Shown here in pieces: positions 50,977 to 63,768 of a stretch of 64,000 nt of DNA. The translations under genes and the position numbers were made by a program. Under the pieces are notes generated by a model that saw only the letters and a program-made list of their open reading frames with translations, did no database searches and was not told where the DNA came from. The DNA comes from Ecdyonurus torrentis (lineage: Eukaryota; Arthropoda; Insecta; Ephemeroptera; Heptageniidae). The first letter of the stretch is position 1, and every line of letters begins with the position of its first letter. Location: positions 675,457 to 739,456 of the forward strand of contig CASGGR010000056.1 of NCBI GenBank assembly GCA_949318235.1, in the 5' to 3' direction.

Positions 50977-53436
50977 TGACTTGCTTTGGCTACATGATGA
51001 GTGATAACTAAAATTGTCAATAACCCAAAAAGTATGCGTCGGAGCAAAAAAGTTCAAGACATCTTTTTTGTAGAGAAATAAAAAAGCTCTGTTTTGAGTT
51101 ATATTGGATGTCTGTAGCATTTTTAGTTTTTGAAAAATCATCAAAACTAGTTTTAATCGTGTAAAAAGTATGATTTTTATCATTCAATAACATTTGTTTT
51201 TTGAAATAGAAACTTTGTTTTATGACTAGGTTTGGCTACATGACGAGTGAAAACTAAAATTGTCAATAACCCAAAAAGTATGCGTCGGAGCAAAAAAGTT
51301 CAAGACATCTTTTTCGTACAGAATTGAAAAAGCTATGTTTTGAGATATATTGAATGTCTGTAGCATTTTTAGTTTTTGAGAAATCATCAAAACTAGTTTT
51401 AATCGTGTAAAAAGTATAATTTTTATCATTCAATAACATTTGGTTCTTGAAATAGAAACTTTGTTTTATGACTAGGTTTGGCTACATGACGAGTGAAAAC
51501 TAAAATTGTCAATAACCCAAAAAGTATGCGTCGGAGCAAAAAAGTTCAAGACATCTTTTTTGTACAGAATTAAAAAAGCTATGTTTTGAGTTATATTGAA
51601 TGTCTGTAGCATTTTTAGTTTTTGAGAAATCATCAAAACTAGTTTTAATCGTGTAAAAAGTATGATTTTTATAATTCAATAACATTTAATTCTTGAAATT
51701 GAAACTTTGTTTTATGACTTGCTTTGGCTACATGATGAGTGATAACTAAAATTGTCAATAACCCAAAAAGTATGCGTCGGAGCAAAAAAGTTTAAGACAT
51801 CTTTTTTGTAGACAATTAAAAAAGCTATGTTTTGAGTTATATTGGATGTCTGTAGCATTTTTAGTTTTTGAGAAATCATCAAAACTAGTTTTAATCGTGT
51901 AAAAAGTATGATTTTTATCATTCAATAACATTTAATTCTTGAAATAGAAACTTTGTTTTATGACTTGGTTTGGCTACATGATGAGTGATAACTAAAATTG
52001 TCAATAACCCAAAAAGTATGCGTCGGAGCAAAAAAGTTTAAGACATCTTTTTTGTAGACAATTAAAAAAGCTCTGTTTTGAGTTATATTGGATGTCTGTA
52101 GCATTTTTAGTTTTTGAAAAATCATCAAAACTAGTTTTAATCGTGTAAAAAGTATGATTTTTATCATTCAATAACATTTGTTTTTTGAAATAGAAACTTT
52201 GTTTTATGACTAGGTTTGGCTACATGACGAGTGAAAACTAAAATTGTCAATAACCCAAAAAGTATGCGTCGGAGCAAAAAAGTTCAAGACATCTTTTTCG
52301 TACAGAATTGAAAAAGCTATGTTTTGAGATATATTGAATGTCTGTAGCATTTTTAGTTTTTGAGAAATCATCAAAACTAGTTTTAATCGTGTAAAAAGTA
52401 TAATTTTTATCATTCAATAACATTTGGTTCTTGAAATAGAAACTTTGTTTTATGACTAGGTTTGGCTACATGACGAGTGAAAACTAAAATTGTCAATAAC
52501 CCAAAAAGTATGCGTCGGAGCAAAAAAGTTCAAGACATCTTTTTTGTACAGAATTAAAAAAGCTATGTTTTGAGTTATATTGAATGTCTGTAGCATTTTT
52601 AGTTTTTGAGAAATCATCAAAACTAGTTTTAATCGTGTAAAAAGTATGATTTTTATAATTCAATAACATTTAATTCTTGAAATTGAAACTTTGTTTTATG
52701 ACTTGCTTTGGCTACATGATGAGTGATAACTAAAATTGTCAATAACCCAAAAAGTATGCGTCGGAGCAAAAAAGTTCAAGACATCTTTTTTGTACAGAAT
52801 TAAAAAAGCTATGTTTTGAGTTATATTGAATGTCTGTAGCATTTTTAGTTTTTGAGAAATCATCAAAACTAGTTTTAATCGTGTAAAAAGTATAATTTTT
52901 ATCATTCAATAACATTTGTTTTTTGAAATAGAAACTTTGTTTTATGACTAGGTTTGGCTACATGACGAGTGAAAACTAAAATTGTCAATAACCCAAAAAG
53001 TATGCGTCGGAGCAAAAAAGTTCAAGACATCTTTTTCGTACAGAATTAAAAAAGCTATGTTTTGAGATATATTGAATGTCTGTAGCATTTTTAGTTTTTG
53101 AGAAATCATCAAAACTAGTTTTAATCGTGTAAAAAGTATAATTTTTATCATTCAATAACATTTGGTTCTTGAAATAGAAACTTTGTTTTATGACTAGGTT
53201 TGGCTACATGACGAGTGAAAACTAAAATTGTCAATAACCCAAAAAGTATGCGTCGGAGCAAAAAAGTTCAAGACATCTTTTTTGTACAGAATTAAAAAAG
53301 CTATGTTTTGAGTTATATTGAATGTCTGTAGCATTTTTAGTTTTTGAGAAATCATCAAAACTAGTTTTAATCGTGTAAAAAGTATGATTTTTATAATTCA
53401 ATAACATTTAATTCTTGAAATTGAAACTTTGTTTTA
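50977..53436. repeat. 10-monomer HOR, full copy (m207-m216, 2460 bp)
   Basis: The order is a/k chimera, c, d, a, b/k chimera, c, d, a/d chimera, c, d. The pair c-d recurs every three or four monomers and the monomers between are patchworks of a, b, d and k. Marks are 'ttgc' head with 'agctctg' (m207), 'gtagacaatt' with 'agctctg' (m211) and 'ttgc' head with 'gtacagaattaaaa' (m214). Confidence 0.87.
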
Positions 53437-55158
53437 TGACTTGCTTTGGCTACATGATGAGTGATAACTAAAATTGTCAATAACCCAAAAAGTATGCGTC
53501 GGAGCAAAAAAGTTCAAGACATCTTTTTTGTAGAGAAATAAAAAAGCTCTGTTTTGAGTTATATTGGATGTCTGTAGCATTTTTAGTTTTTGAAAAATCA
53601 TCAAAACTAGTTTTAATCGTGTAAAAAGTATGATTTTTATCATTCAATAACATTTGTTTTTTGAAATAGAAACTTTGTTTTATGACTAGGTTTGGCTACA
53701 TGACGAGTGAAAACTAAAATTGTCAATAACCCAAAAAGTATGCGTCGGAGCAAAAAAGTTCAAGACATCTTTTTCGTACAGAATTGAAAAAGCTATGTTT
53801 TGAGATATATTGAATGTCTGTAGCATTTTTAGTTTTTGAGAAATCATCAAAACTAGTTTTAATCGTGTAAAAAGTATAATTTTTATCATTCAATAACATT
53901 TGGTTCTTGAAATAGAAACTTTGTTTTATGACTAGGTTTGGCTACATGACGAGTGAAAACTAAAATTGTCAATAACCCAAAAAGTATGCGTCGGAGCAAA
54001 AAAGTTCAAGACATCTTTTTTGTACAGAATTAAAAAAGCTATGTTTTGAGTTATATTGAATGTCTGTAGCATTTTTAGTTTTTGAGAAATCATCAAAACT
54101 AGTTTTAATCGTGTAAAAAGTATGATTTTTATAATTCAATAACATTTAATTCTTGAAATTGAAACTTTGTTTTATGACTTGCTTTGGCTACATGATGAGT
54201 GATAACTAAAATTGTCAATAACCCAAAAAGTATGCGTCGGAGCAAAAAAGTTTAAGACATCTTTTTTGTAGACAATTAAAAAAGCTATGTTTTGAGTTAT
54301 ATTGGATGTCTGTAGCATTTTTAGTTTTTGAGAAATCATCAAAACTAGTTTTAATCGTGTAAAAAGTATGATTTTTATCATTCAATAACATTTAATTCTT
54401 GAAATAGAAACTTTGTTTTATGACTTGGTTTGGCTACATGATGAGTGATAACTAAAATTGTCAATAACCCAAAAAGTATGCGTCGGAGCAAAAAAGTTTA
54501 AGACATCTTTTTTGTAGACAATTAAAAAAGCTCTGTTTTGAGTTATATTGGATGTCTGTAGCATTTTTAGTTTTTGAAAAATCATCAAAACTAGTTTTAA
54601 TCGTGTAAAAAGTATGATTTTTATCATTCAATAACATTTGTTTTTTGAAATAGAAACTTTGTTTTATGACTAGGTTTGGCTACATGACGAGTGAAAACTA
54701 AAATTGTCAATAACCCAAAAAGTATGCGTCGGAGCAAAAAAGTTCAAGACATCTTTTTCGTACAGAATTGAAAAAGCTATGTTTTGAGATATATTGAATG
54801 TCTGTAGCATTTTTAGTTTTTGAGAAATCATCAAAACTAGTTTTAATCGTGTAAAAAGTATAATTTTTATCATTCAATAACATTTGGTTCTTGAAATAGA
54901 AACTTTGTTTTATGACTAGGTTTGGCTACATGACGAGTGAAAACTAAAATTGTCAATAACCCAAAAAGTATGCGTCGGAGCAAAAAAGTTCAAGACATCT
55001 TTTTTGTACAGAATTAAAAAAGCTATGTTTTGAGTTATATTGAATGTCTGTAGCATTTTTAGTTTTTGAGAAATCATCAAAACTAGTTTTAATCGTGTAA
55101 AAAGTATGATTTTTATAATTCAATAACATTTAATTCTTGAAATTGAAACTTTGTTTTA
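53437..55158. repeat. 10-monomer HOR, partial second copy (m217-m223, 1722 bp)
   Basis: Seven monomers repeat m207-m213 in order, including the a/k and b/k chimeras, at an offset of 2460 bp. The next monomer (m224) is a standard a where copy 1 has the a/d chimera, so the periodicity ends here. Confidence 0.87.
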
Positions 55159-56880
55159 TGACTTGCTTTGGCTACATGATGAGTGATAACTAAAATTGTC
55201 AATAACCCAAAAAGTATGCGTCGGAGCAAAAAAGTTTAAGACATCTTTTTTGTAGACAATTAAAAAAGCTATGTTTTGAGTTATATTGGATGTCTGTAGC
55301 ATTTTTAGTTTTTGAGAAATCATCAAAACTAGTTTTAATCGTGTAAAAAGTATGATTTTTATCATTCAATAACATTTAATTCTTGAAATAGAAACTTTGT
55401 TTTATGACTTGGTTTGGCTACATGATGAGTGATAACTAAAATTGTCAATAACCCAAAAAGTATGCGTCGGAGCAAAAAAGTTTAAGACATCTTTTTTGTA
55501 GACAATTAAAAAAGCTATGTTTTGAGTTATATTGGATGTCTGCAGCGTTTTTAGTTTTTGAGAAATCATCAAAACTAGTTTTAATCGTGTAAAAAGTATG
55601 ATTTTTATCATTCAATAACATTTGTTTTTTGAAATAAAAACTTTGTTTTATGACTAGGTTTGGCTACATGACGAGTGAAAACTAAAATTGTCAATAACCC
55701 AAAAAGTATGCGTCGGAGCAAAAAAGTTCAAGACATCTTTTTCGTACAAAATTGAAAAAGCTATGTTTTGAGATATATTGAATGTCTGTAGCATTTTTAG
55801 TTTTTGAGAAATCATCAAAACTAGTTTTAATCGTGTAAAAAGTATAATTTTTATCATTCAATAACATTTGGTTCTTGAAATAGAAACTTTGTTTTATGAC
55901 TAGGTTTGGCTACATGACGAGTGAAAACTAAAATTGTCAATAACCCAAAAAGTATGCGTCGGAGCAAAAAAGTTTAAGACATCTTTTTTGTAGACAATTA
56001 AAAAAGCTATGTTTTGAGTTATATTGGATGTCTGTAGCATTTTTAGTTTTTGAGAAATCATCAAAACTAGTTTTAATCGTGTAAAAAGTATGATTTTTAT
56101 CATTCAATAACATTTGTTTTTTGAAATAGAAACTTTGTTTTATGACTAGGTTTGGCTACATGACGAGTGAAAACTAAAATTGTCAATAACCCAAAAAGTA
56201 TGCGTCGGAGCAAAAAAGTTCAAGACATCTTTTTCGTACAGAATTGAAAAAGTTATGTTTTGAGATATATTGAATGTCTGTAGCATTTTTAGTTTTTGAG
56301 AAATCATCAAAACTAGTTTTAATCGTGTAAAAAGTATGATTTTTATAATTCAATAACATTTAATTCTTGAAATTGAAACTTTGTATTATGACTTGCTTTG
56401 GCTACATGATGAGTGATAACTAAAATTGTCAATAACCCAAAAAGTATGCGTCGGAGCAAAAAAGTTCCAGACATCTTTTTTGTAGACAATTAAAAAAGCT
56501 ATGTTTTGAGTTATATTGGATGTCTGTAGCATTTTTAGTTTTTGAGAAATCATCAAAACTAGTTTTAATCGTGTAAAAAGTATGATTTTTATCATTCAAT
56601 AACATTTGGTTCTTGAAATAGAAACTTTGTTTTATGACTAGGTTTGGCTACATGACGAGTGAAAACTAAAATTGTCAATAACCCAAAAAGTATGCGTCGG
56701 AGCAAAAAAGTTCAAGACATCTTTTTTGTACAGAAATGAAAAAGCTATGTTTTGAGTTAAAAAAGATGTCTGTAGCATTCTTAGTTTTTGAGAAATCATC
56801 AAAACTAGTTTTAATCGTGTAAAAAGTATGATTTTTATCATTCAATAACATTTAATTCTTGAAATAGAAACTTTGTTTTA
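55159..56880. repeat. Seven-monomer block repeated 12.8 kb away, copy 2 (m224-m230)
   Basis: This matches 42369-44090 in order and in the rare markers 'ctgcagcg', 'gaaataaaaac', 'agttatg', 'tgtattatg' and 'gttccagac'. The offset is 52 monomers less two bases, exactly accounted for by the two intervening 1-bp deletions. Flanks on both sides differ. Confidence 0.87.
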
Positions 56881-59094
56881 TGACTTGGTTTGGCTTCCTG
56901 ATGAGTGATAACTAAAATTGTCAATAACCCAAAAAGTATGCGTCGGAGCAAAAAAGTTCAAGACATCTTTTTTGTAGAGAATTGAAAAAGCTATGTTTTG
57001 AGATATATTAAATGTCTGTAGCATTTTTAGTTTTTGAGAAATCATCAAAACTAGTTTTAATCGTGTAAAAAGTATGATTTTTATCATTCAATAACATTTG
57101 TTTCTTGAAATAGAAACTTTGTTTTATGACTAGGTTTGGCTACATGACGAGTGAAAACTAAAATTGTCAATAACCCAAAAAGTATGCGTCGGAGCAAAAA
57201 AGTTCAATACATATTTTTTGTACAGAATTGAAAAAGCTATGTTTTAAGTTAAAATAAATGTCTGTAGCATTCTTAGTTTTTGAGAAATCATCAAAACTAG
57301 TTTTAATCGTGTAAAAAGTATGATTTTTATCATTCAATAACATTTAATTTTTGAAATAGAAACTTTGTTTTATGACTTGGTTTGGCTACATGATGAGTGA
57401 TACCTAAAATTGTCAATAACCCAAAAAGTATGCGTCGGAGCAAAAAAGTTCAAGACATCTTTTTTGTACAGAATTGAAAAAGCTATGTTTTGAGATATAT
57501 TGAATGTCTGTAGCATTCTTAGTTTTTGAGAAATCATCAAAACTAATTTTAATCGTGTAAAAAGTATGATTTTTATCATTCAATAACATTTAATTCTTGA
57601 AATAGAAACTTTGTTTTATGACTTGGTTTGGCTTCATGATGAGTGATAACTAAAATTGTCAATAACCCAAAAAGTATGCGTCGGAGCAAAAAAATTCAAG
57701 ACATCTTTTTTGTAGAGAATTGAAAAAGCTTTGTTTTGAGTTATATTGGATGTCTGTAGCATTCTTAGTTTTTGAGAAATCATCAAAACTAGTTTTAATC
57801 GTGTAAAAAGTATAATTTTTATCATTCAATAACATTTGGTTCTTGAAATAGAAACTCTGTTTTATGACTTGGTTTGGCTACATGATGAGTGAAAACTAAA
57901 ATTGTCAATAACCCAAAAAGTATGCGTCGGAGCAAAAAAGTTCAAGACATCTTTTTTGTAGAGAATTAAAAAAGCTCTGTTTTGAGTTATATTGGATGTC
58001 TGTAGCATTTTTAGTTTTTGAAAAATCATCAAAACTAGTTTTAATCGTGTAAAAAGTATAATTTTTATCATTCAATAACATTTGGTTCTTGAAATAGAAA
58101 CTTTGTTTTATGACTAGGTTTGGCTACATGACGAGTGAAAACTAAAATTGTCAATAACCCAAAAAGTATGCGTCGGAGCAAAAAAGTTCGAGACATATTT
58201 TATGTACAGAATTGAAATAGCTATGTTTTAAGTTAAAATAGATGTCTGTAGCATTCTTAGTTTTTGAGAAATCATCAAAACTAGTTTTAATCGTGTAAAA
58301 AGTATGATTTTTATCATTCAATAACATTTGGTTCTTGAAATAGAAACTTTGTTTTATGACTAGGTTTGGCTACATGACGAGTGAAAACTAAAATTGTCAA
58401 TAACCCAAAAAGTATGCGTCGGAGCAAAAAAGTTCAAGACATCTTTTTTGTACAGAAATGAAAAAGCTATGTTTTGAGTTAAAATAGATGTCTGTAGCAT
58501 TCTTAGTTTTTGAGAAATCATCAAAACTAATTTAAATCGTGTAAAAAGTATGATTTTTATCATTCAATAACATTTAATTCTTGAAATAGAAACTTTGTTT
58601 TATGACTTGGTTTGGCTTCATGATGAGTGATAACTAAAATTGTCAATAACCCAAAAAATATGCGTCGGAGCAAAAAAGTTCAAGACATCTTTTTTGTAGA
58701 GAATTGAAAAAGCTATGTTTTGAGTTATATTGGATGTCTGTAGCATTCTTAGTTTTTGAGAAATCATCAAAACTAGTTTTAATCGTGTAAAAAGTATAAT
58801 TTTTATCATTCAATAACATTTGGTTCTTGAAATAGAAACTTTGTTTTATGACTTGGTTTGGCTACATGATGAGTGAAAACTAAAATTGTCAATAACCCAA
58901 AAAGTATGCGTCGGAGCAAAAAAGTTCAAGACATCTTTTTTGTAGAGAATTAAAAAAGCTCTGTTTTGAGTTATATTGAATGTCTGTAGCATTTTTAGTT
59001 TTTGAGAAATCATCAAAACTAGTTTTAATCGTGTAAAAAGTATGATTTTTATAATTCAATAACATTTAATTCTTGAAATTGAAACTTTGTTTTA
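56881..59094. repeat. Mixed, more diverged block m231-m239
   Basis: The order is i, e, f, n-like, k-like, e-like, h, n, k-like. Private changes are common: 'gatacctaaa' near 57400, 'aaaaaattcaag' near 57690, 'gaaactctg' near 57851, 'ttcgagacatattttatg' near 58188, 'aatttaaatcg' near 58530 and 'aaaaaatatgcg' near 58655. The e-like/h/n/k run (58111-59094) resembles the run starting at 36468, sharing the rare 'gaaatagct'. Confidence 0.82.
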
Positions 59095-61308
59095 TGACTT
59101 GCTTTGGCTACATGATGAGTGATAACTAAAATTGTCAATAACCCAAAAAGTATGCGTCGGAGCAAAAAAGTTTAAGACATCTTTTTTGTAGACAATTAAA
59201 AAAGCTATGTTTTGAGTTATATTGGATGTCTGTAGCATTTTTAGTTTTTGAGAAATCATCAAAACTAGTTTTAATCGTGTAAAAAGTATGATTTTTATCA
59301 TTCAATAACATTTGGTTCTTGAAATAGAAACTTTGTTTTATGACTAGGTTTGGCTACATGACGAGTGAAAACTAAAATTGTCAATAACCCAAAAAGTATG
59401 CGTCGGAGCAAAAAAGTTCAAGACATCTTTTTTGTACAGAAATAAAAAAGCTATGTTTTGAGTTATATTGAATGTCTGTAGCATTTTTAGTTTTTGAGAA
59501 ATCATCAAAACTAGTTTTAATCGTGTAAAAAGTATGATTTTTATAATTCAATAACATTTAATTCTTGAAATTGAAACTTTGTTTTATGACTTGCTTTGGC
59601 TACATGATTAGTGATAACTAAAATTGTCAATAACCCAAAAAGTATGCGTCGGAGCAAAAAAGTTTAAGACATCTTTTTTGTAGACAATTAAAAAAGCTAT
59701 GTTTTGAGTTATATTGGATGTCTGTAGCATTTTTAGTTTTTGAGAAATCATCAAAACTAGTTTTAATCGTGTAAAAAGTATGATTTTTATCATTCAATAA
59801 CATTTGGTTCTTGAAATAGAAACTTTGTTTTATGACTAGGTTTGGCTACATGACGAGTGAAAACTAAAATTGTCAATAACCCAAAAAGTATGCGTCGGAG
59901 CAAAAAAGTTCAAGACATCTTTTTTGTACAGAATTAAAAAAGCTATGTTTTGAGTTATATTGAATGTCTGTAGCATTTTTAGTTTTTGAGAAATCATCAA
60001 AACTAGTTTTAATCGTGTAAAAAGTATGATTTTTATAATTCAATAACATTTAATTCTTGAAATTGAAACTTTGTTTTATGACTTGCTTTGGCTACATGAT
60101 GAGTGATAACTAAAATTGTCAATAACCAAAAAAGTATGCGTCGGAGCAAAAAAGTTCAAGACATTTTTTTTGTAGACAATTAAAAAAGCTATGTTTAAAG
60201 TTATACTGGATGTCTGTAGCATTTTTAGTTTTTGAGAAATCATCAAAACTAGTTTTAATCGTGTAAAAAGTATGATTTTTATCATTCAATAACATTTGTT
60301 TTTTGAAATAGAAACTTTGTTTTATGACTAGGTTTGGCTACATGACGAGTGAAAACTAAAATTGTCAATAACCCAAAAAGTATGCGTCGGAGCAAAAAAG
60401 TTCAAGACATCTTTTTCGTACAAAATTTAAAAAGCTATGTTTTGAGTCAAAATAAATGTCTGTAGCATTCTTAGTTTTTGAGAAATCATCAAAACTAGTT
60501 TTAATCGTGTAAAAAGTATGATTTTTATCATTCAATAACATTTGGTTCTTGAAATAGAAACTTTGTTTTATGACTTGGTTTGGCTACATGATGAGTAAAA
60601 ACTAAAATTGTCAATAACCCAAAAAGTGTGCGTCGGAGCAAAAAAGTTCAAGACATCTTTTTTGTAGACAATTGAAAAAGCTATGTTTTGAATTAAGTTG
60701 GATGTCTCTAGCATTCTTAGTTTTTGAGAAATCATCAAAACTAGTTTTAATCGTGTAAAAAGTATAATTTTTATTATTCAATAACATTTGGTTCTTGAAA
60801 TAGAAACTTTGTTTTATGACTTGGTTTGGCTACATGATGAGTGATAACTAAAATTGTCAATAACCCAAAAAGTATGCGTCGGAGCAATAAAGTTCAAGAC
60901 ATCTTTTTTGTAGACAATTAAAAAAGCTATGTTTTGAGTTATATTGGATGTCTGTAGCGTTTTTAGTTTTTGAGAAATCATCAAAACTAGTTTTAATCGT
61001 GTAAAAAGTATGATTTTTATCATTCAATAACATTTGTTTTTTGAAATAGAAACTTTGTTTTATGACTAGGTTTGGCTACATGACGAGTGAAAACTAAAAT
61101 TGTCAATAACCCAAAAAGTATGCGTCGGAGCAAAAAAGTTCAAGACATCTTTTTCGTACAGAATTGAAAAAGCTATGTTTTGAGATATATTGAATGTCTG
61201 TAGCATTTTTAGTTTTTGAGAAATCATCAAAACTAGTTTTAATCGTGTAAAAAGTATAATTTTTATCATTCAATAACATTTGGTTCTTGAAATAGAAACT
61301 TTGTTTTA
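59095..61308. repeat. 9-monomer HOR, copy 1 (m240-m248, 2214 bp)
   Basis: This contains several otherwise unseen monomers: m242 ('gattagtg'), m244 ('accaaaaaagtatg', 'acattttttttg', 'gtttaaagttatactgg'), m245 ('gtacaaaatttaaaaag'), m246 ('gtgtgcg', 'gtctctagc') and m247 ('caataaag' with 'agcgttttt'). Every one recurs 2214 bp further on. Confidence 0.93.
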
Positions 61309-63522
61309 TGACTTGCTTTGGCTACATGATGAGTGATAACTAAAATTGTCAATAACCCAAAAAGTATGCGTCGGAGCAAAAAAGTTTAAGACATCTTTTT
61401 TGTAGACAATTAAAAAAGCTATGTTTTGAGTTATATTGGATGTCTGTAGCATTTTTAGTTTTTGAGAAATCATCAAAACTAGTTTTAATCGTGTAAAAAG
61501 TATGATTTTTATCATTCAATAACATTTGGTTCTTGAAATAGAAACTTTGTTTTATGACTAGGTTTGGCTACATGACGAGTGAAAACTAAAATTGTCAATA
61601 ACCCAAAAAGTATGCGTCGGAGCAAAAAAGTTCAAGACATCTTTTTTGTACAGAATTAAAAAAGCTATGTTTTGAGTTATATTGAATGTCTGTAGCATTT
61701 TTAGTTTTTGAGAAATCATCAAAACTAGTTTTAATCGTGTAAAAAGTATGATTTTTATAATTCAATAACATTTAATTCTTGAAATTGAAACTTTGTTTTA
61801 TGACTTGCTTTGGCTACATGATTAGTGATAACTAAAATTGTCAATAACCCAAAAAGTATGCGTCGGAGCAAAAAAGTTTAAGACATCTTTTTTGTAGACA
61901 ATTAAAAAAGCTATGTTTTGAGTTATATTGGATGTCTGTAGCATTTTTAGTTTTTGAGAAATCATCAAAACTAGTTTTAATCGTGTAAAAAGTATGATTT
62001 TTATCATTCAATAACATTTGGTTCTTGAAATAGAAACTTTGTTTTATGACTAGGTTTGGCTACATGACGAGTGAAAACTAAAATTGTCAATAACCCAAAA
62101 AGTATGCGTCGGAGCAAAAAAGTTCAAGACATCTTTTTTGTACAGAATTAAAAAAGCTATGTTTTGAGTTATATTGAATGTCTGTAGCATTTTTAGTTTT
62201 TGAGAAATCATCAAAACTAGTTTTAATCGTGTAAAAAGTATGATTTTTATAATTCAATAACATTTAATTCTTGAAATTGAAACTTTGTTTTATGACTTGC
62301 TTTGGCTACATGATGAGTGATAACTAAAATTGTCAATAACCAAAAAAGTATGCGTCGGAGCAAAAAAGTTCAAGACATTTTTTTTGTAGACAATTAAAAA
62401 AGCTATGTTTAAAGTTATACTGGATGTCTGTAGCATTTTTAGTTTTTGAGAAATCATCAAAACTAGTTTTAATCGTGTAAAAAGTATGATTTTTATCATT
62501 CAATAACATTTGTTTTTTGAAATAGAAACTTTGTTTTATGACTAGGTTTGGCTACATGACGAGTGAAAACTAAAATTGTCAATAACCCAAAAAGTATGCG
62601 TCGGAGCAAAAAAGTTCAAGACATCTTTTTCGTACAAAATTTAAAAAGCTATGTTTTGAGTCAAAATAAATGTCTGTAGCATTCTTAGTTTTTGAGAAAT
62701 CATCAAAACTAGTTTTAATCGTGTAAAAAGTATGATTTTTATCATTCAATAACATTTGGTTCTTGAAATAGAAACTTTGTTTTATGACTTGGTTTGGCTA
62801 CATGATGAGTAAAAACTAAAATTGTCAATAACCCAAAAAGTGTGCGTCGGAGCAAAAAAGTTCAAGACATCTTTTTTGTAGACAATTGAAAAAGCTATGT
62901 TTTGAATTAAGTTGGATGTCTCTAGCATTCTTAGTTTTTGAGAAATCATCAAAACTAGTTTTAATCGTGTAAAAAGTATAATTTTTATTATTCAATAACA
63001 TTTGGTTCTTGAAATAGAAACTTTGTTTTATGACTTGGTTTGGCTACATGATGAGTGATAACTAAAATTGTCAATAACCCAAAAAGTATGCGTCGGAGCA
63101 ATAAAGTTCAAGACATCTTTTTTGTAGACAATTAAAAAAGCTATGTTTTGAGTTATATTGGATGTCTGTAGCGTTTTTAGTTTTTGAGAAATCATCAAAA
63201 CTAGTTTTAATCGTGTAAAAAGTATGATTTTTATCATTCAATAACATTTGTTTTTTGAAATAGAAACTTTGTTTTATGACTAGGTTTGGCTACATGACGA
63301 GTGAAAACTAAAATTGTCAATAACCCAAAAAGTATGCGTCGGAGCAAAAAAGTTCAAGACATCTTTTTCGTACAGAATTGAAAAAGCTATGTTTTGAGAT
63401 ATATTGAATGTCTGTAGCATTTTTAGTTTTTGAGAAATCATCAAAACTAGTTTTAATCGTGTAAAAAGTATAATTTTTATCATTCAATAACATTTGGTTC
63501 TTGAAATAGAAACTTTGTTTTA
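61309..63522. repeat. 9-monomer HOR, copy 2 (m249-m257, 2214 bp)
   Basis: This is a tandem copy of 59095-61308. The only difference I see is 'gtacagaattaaaa' in m250 against 'gtacagaaataaaa' in m241. The tail before this copy ('atcattcaataacatttggtt') matches the tail at the end of the copy, not the tail before copy 1, which places the junction at the 61.3 kb boundary. Confidence 0.93.
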
Positions 63523-63768
63523 TGACTAGGTTTGGCTACATGACGAGTGAAAACTAAAATTGTCAATAACCCAAAAAGTATGCGTCGGAGCAAAAAAGTT
63601 TAAGACATCTTTTTTGTAGACAATTAAAAAAGCTATGTTTTGAGTTATATTGGATGTCTGTAGCATTCTTAGTTTTTGAGAAATCATCAAAACTAGTTTT
63701 AATCGTGTAAAAAGTATGATTTTTATCATTCAATAACATTTAATTCTTGAAATAGAAACTTTGTTTTA
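63523..63768. repeat. Monomer m258 (type q)
   Basis: It has the 'tagg' head with 'tttaagac', 'gtagacaatt' and 'attcttag'. It is the same q form seen at 37698, 40894, 45075 and 48272, so the 9-mer periodicity has ended and a module from the 36-49 kb zone follows. Confidence 0.88.

Noticed and set aside
58..63483. TATA-like or promoter elements such as 'gttatattgg'
   Set aside because: In DNA with about 74% A+T these are expected by chance, vary between types and have no gene downstream.
58..63729. About 170 minus-strand open reading frames of 61-86 codons
   Set aside because: They recur with the satellite period, stop within each monomer, and are gained or lost with single shared substitutions (the 'atcatt' or 'ataatt' base, the 'tagg' or 'ttgg' base). 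There is no recognisable domain. The longest (near 38144-38404) and the 77- and 70-codon forms near 36200 result from 1-bp deletions or lost stops.
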